Position numbers and translations under genes: made by a program
Shown here: piece by piece, positions 61,852-64,000 of the stretch
Numbering within the stretch: the stretch's first letter is position 1
Layout of the letters: each line of letters opens with the position of its first letter
Notes under the pieces: generated by a model
The model's database searches: none
Told to the model about the DNA's origin: nothing
Seen by the model: only the letters and a program-made list of their open reading frames with translations
Origin: Natronospira elongata
Lineage (GTDB): Bacteria; Pseudomonadota; Gammaproteobacteria; Natronospirales; Natronospiraceae
Assembly: GCF_034931365.1 (NCBI RefSeq)
Contig: NZ_JAYGII010000009.1
Span: forward strand, 24,639-88,638
Direction: 5' to 3'
Length of the DNA: 64,000 nucleotides

Positions 61852-61969
61852 GGGAGAAGAAACAACACGCTGCCCCCTCATATAGGGGGTCTGTCTCAGC
61901 TTGTGAAGCTACCCGGCGCCTTCTAAACTGTCCTGGTCATTCCAACACGGCACCCAAGGGGGAGAGAAC

Positions 61970-62554
61970 GTGGAAACCTGGATTATTGTCGGCATTGTTT
62001 TACTGGTGGTCTTGTTTGCCATCGTCACCTATAACGCGCTTGTCGTTGCGCGCAACCGCTACAAGAATGCCTTTGCACAGATCGACGTGCAGCTGACCCG
62101 GCGTTATGACCTGATCCCCAACCTGGTGGATACGGCCAAGCGTTACATGCAGCACGAACAGGAAACCCTGGAAGGCGTCACCCGGGCGCGGACCCAGGCG
62201 GTGGAGAAACTCAAGCAGGCCAAGGCCGACCCCACCGACCCCAACGCCATGAAGCAGCTAGGCCAGGCCGAACAGGGCCTGTCCGGTGCCCTGGGTCGCC
62301 TGTTTGCCCTGTCCGAAAACTACCCGGACCTGAAAGCCAACGAGAACATGAAGCAGCTCTCCGAAGAGCTGGTCAGCACCGAAAACCGCGTCGCCTATGC
62401 CCGTCAGCACTTCAACGACGCGGTCATGGCCTACAACAACAAGCGCGAAGCCTTCCCCAACAACCTGGTCGCCGGCATGTTCAACTTCAAGTATGCCGAG
62501 CTGCTGGATATTGAAGATCCGGCCAAGCGGGAAGCGGTTAAGGTTAATTTTTGA
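61970..62554 (+). CDS. lemA: LemA-family protein
   Basis: The 194-residue product has one N-terminal membrane helix (WIIVGIVLLVVLFAIVTYNA), then NRYKNAFAQIDVQLTRRYDL and IPNLVDTAKRYMQHEQETLE, the hallmark of LemA, and ends with VAYARQHFNDAVMAYNNKRE. Its structure is a long helical bundle; the function is not settled. It starts at GTG 61970 with GGGGGAGAG close upstream. It is followed by an M48/HtpX-like protease gene, a pairing often seen for LemA and suggesting a joint role at the inner membrane. Confidence 0.94.
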   Translation: METWIIVGIVLLVVLFAIVTYNALVVARNRYKNAFAQIDVQLTRRYDLIPNLVDTAKRYMQHEQETLEGVTRARTQAVEKLKQAKADPTDPNAMKQLGQAEQGLSGALGRLFALSENYPDLKANENMKQLSEELVSTENRVAYARQHFNDAVMAYNNKREAFPNNLVAGMFNFKYAELLDIEDPAKREAVKVNF

Positions 62555-62702
62555 GCTGCGAGCGGCGAGCTACGAGCGGCGAGCTGAAAACAATCACAAA
62601 CTCATGGCGAGTAGTTAATTGCTTGCCCTGAACTATCCGAAGCTGCAGTGCGGGTGAGGCTGCCTCACCCGCTCGCAGCTCGCTGCTCGCAGCTCGTAGC
62701 TC
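62553..62702. repeat. inverted clusters of GAGCTGCGAGC/GAGCTACGAGC repeats
   Basis: The left cluster (62553-62586) has GAGCTGCGAGCGGCGAGCTA and continues in the same style. The right cluster (62670-62702) has its complement. Between them GCGGGTGAGGC (62650-62660) pairs with GCCTCACCCGC (62662-62672). The repeat begins right at the lemA stop codon and ends 15 bp before the next start, so any lemA-protease transcript would carry a large hairpin. Confidence 0.75.
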
Positions 62703-62717
62703 ACCGAAGGCGCCAAC

Positions 62718-64000
62718 ATGAACTTCTTCGAACACCAAGACAAAGCCCGTACCAACACCCGCAAGCTGGTGTTGCTGTTCACCCTTGCCGTGCTGGCCAT
62801 TATCGCGGCCATCAATGTGCTGGTCCTGGGGCTGATCGCCTATGGCGACACCCAGATGGCGGCGGAACAGCCCGACATCCTGTCGCCGCAATTCCTGCTG
62901 GGTCACCTGGACCTCATCCTGGTGATCTCCCTGCTCACCGGCGGGCTGATCGGGATTGCCAGTCTGTTTCGCAGCATGCGGCTGCGCTCGGGCGGTAGCG
63001 TGGTGGCCCGGCAGTTGGGGGGCACGCCGGTGGAACCGGACACCCGGGACCCGCTCAAGCGGCGTCTGCGCAATGTGGTTGAAGAGATCGCCATTGCCTC
63101 GGGTGTGCCGGTGCCGGACATCTATGTGCTGGAAGAAGAGATGGGCATCAATGCCTTCGCCGCCGGCTATTCCACCTCCGATGCGGCCATCGCCGTGACC
63201 CGGGGCACCCTGGAAAACCTCAACCGGGATGAACTGCAGGGCGTGGTCGCCCATGAGTTCGCCCATATTCTCAACGGCGACATGCGCCTCAACATCCGCC
63301 TGATCGGCATTCTCTTCGGCATCCTGGCCCTGGCGGTGGTCGGGCGCATGCTCATGCATTCGGGGCGTTTCTCCCGCAATCGCAATGCCGGCGGCATTGT
63401 CTTCGTGGGGTTGGCCATCATGCTGATCGGCTACATCGGCGTCTTCTTCGGGCGCTGGATCAAGGCCGCCGTCTCCCGCCAGCGGGAGTATCTGGCCGAC
63501 GCCTCGGCGGTGCAGTTCACCCGTCAGCCGGACGGCATCGGCGGGGCATTGAAGAAGATTGCCGTGGCCCAGCACGGCGACAAGCTCGAGGCCGACACCG
63601 AGGAAGTGGGCCACATGCTCTTTTCCAGCTCGCTGAGCAATTTGTTGGCCACCCACCCGCCGATCATGAAGCGGATCGAGGCGGTGGACCCGCGCTTTCG
63701 GCCCGAGGACCTGCAGAAAGCGCGCGAAGACATGGAAGCCCGCCGGCAGGCTAAACAGGCCGAAGCGGAAGCCGAACAGGAAGACGAAGGCGAGGATGAT
63801 CGCCAGCGGCCCCGCAGCCTCGGCGGGCGAATGCTTGAACCCGACAACCTGATCGAAAGAATCGGCCAGCCGGGGCTGGGCCAGATTCTGGCCGCCGTGC
63901 TGCTGGCCGAGTCCATCCCCAAGCCCCTGGAGCGGGCCGCCCATTCCGGCGAATGGGCCCGTGAAGTCATCTGCGCCCTGCTGATTTCCGACGACGAAGC
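62718..64000 (+). CDS. HtpX-like M48 membrane metalloprotease (3' end outside window)
   Basis: At least 427 residues. Two N-terminal helices (KLVLLFTLAVLAIIAAINVL; HLDLILVISLLTGGLIGIAS) and two more after the active site flank the zinc motif VVAHEFAHILNGDMRLN. The third ligand lies in SRQREYLADASAVQFTR, so it should be an active inner-membrane quality-control protease. It is longer than E. coli HtpX (about 290 residues): after the protease domain comes an acidic, charged stretch (EAEAEQEDEGEDDRQRPRSL) and further helical sequence up to the window end. GAAGG precedes ATG 62718. It is paired with lemA. Confidence 0.9.
   Translation, partial: MNFFEHQDKARTNTRKLVLLFTLAVLAIIAAINVLVLGLIAYGDTQMAAEQPDILSPQFLLGHLDLILVISLLTGGLIGIASLFRSMRLRSGGSVVARQLGGTPVEPDTRDPLKRRLRNVVEEIAIASGVPVPDIYVLEEEMGINAFAAGYSTSDAAIAVTRGTLENLNRDELQGVVAHEFAHILNGDMRLNIRLIGILFGILALAVVGRMLMHSGRFSRNRNAGGIVFVGLAIMLIGYIGVFFGRWIKAAVSRQREYLADASAVQFTRQPDGIGGALKKIAVAQHGDKLEADTEEVGHMLFSSSLSNLLATHPPIMKRIEAVDPRFRPEDLQKAREDMEARRQAKQAEAEAEQEDEGEDDRQRPRSLGGRMLEPDNLIERIGQPGLGQILAAVLLAESIPKPLERAAHSGEWAREVICALLISDDE

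Noticed and set aside
1..64000. tRNA, rRNA, prophage and integrase genes
   Set aside because: Looked for and not seen; all large frames are housekeeping, envelope or signalling genes apart from the RAYT.

Overview
The window is GC-rich, densely coded chromosomal DNA from a Gram-negative gammaproteobacterium. Support for this comes from PurT, PepN, SlyX (ending in PPPHY), type I MurB, periplasmic SodC, an MltB-type transglycosylase, large TonB-dependent receptors, and RND and ABC envelope exporters. Many exported proteins are Asp/Glu-rich, and the genome carries GTAGGAGCGG-type REP repeats together with a REP-associated tyrosine transposase. Together these would fit a halophilic or marine Wenzhouxiangella/Chromatiales-like organism. 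That placement is inference; no rRNA or tRNA gene is present to test it.

Layout: 1-4.2 kb holds a CHASE2-type cyclase (cut by the window edge), divergent from a cyclic-nucleotide-binding EAL phosphodiesterase. A second, convergent paralogue of that EAL protein lies beyond a 162-bp palindromic MITE-like element. 4.2-6.1 kb: purT and a small outer-membrane barrel protein. 6.1-12.5 kb: leftward operon of a class V aminotransferase, an RND-superfamily exporter and pepN. 12.5-14.4 kb: a large palindromic element, then a histidine decarboxylase-like enzyme translationally coupled to a double-ACT protein. 14.7-18.6 kb: a PQQ-propeller lipoprotein and a diguanylate cyclase. 18.6-29.5 kb: sodC, three exported peptidases or hydrolases, a lytic transglycosylase, murB and slyX. 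29.9-36.7 kb: two tandem paralogous TonB-dependent receptors with a shared promoter-proximal block. 37-42.9 kb: the most unusual region (below). 43-51 kb: an unknown anchored protein, an MFS carrier, a reprolysin-like protease with a partner lipoprotein, and a YfcC-family carrier. 51-53.2 kb: REP array, RAYT transposase and radC. 53.2-61.8 kb: ABC exporter with adaptor, then an RND pump with adaptor. 61.9-64 kb: lemA and an HtpX-like protease cut by the window end.

The main find is a split-borosin-type RiPP locus on the minus strand at about 37.5-42.3 kb. A tetrapyrrole-methylase-fold alpha-N-methyltransferase retains the OphMA/SonM signature motifs and the catalytic Y..R..Y spacing. It overlaps by 4 bp the gene for a 1005-residue TPR-hybrid histidine kinase. 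Just upstream of the kinase gene lies a 71-residue peptide with a typical borosin-binding domain and a short C-terminal core. One gene further upstream, the same borosin-binding domain is fused to a response-regulator receiver domain. This joins backbone N-methylation to two-component phosphosignalling in a way I do not know to be described.
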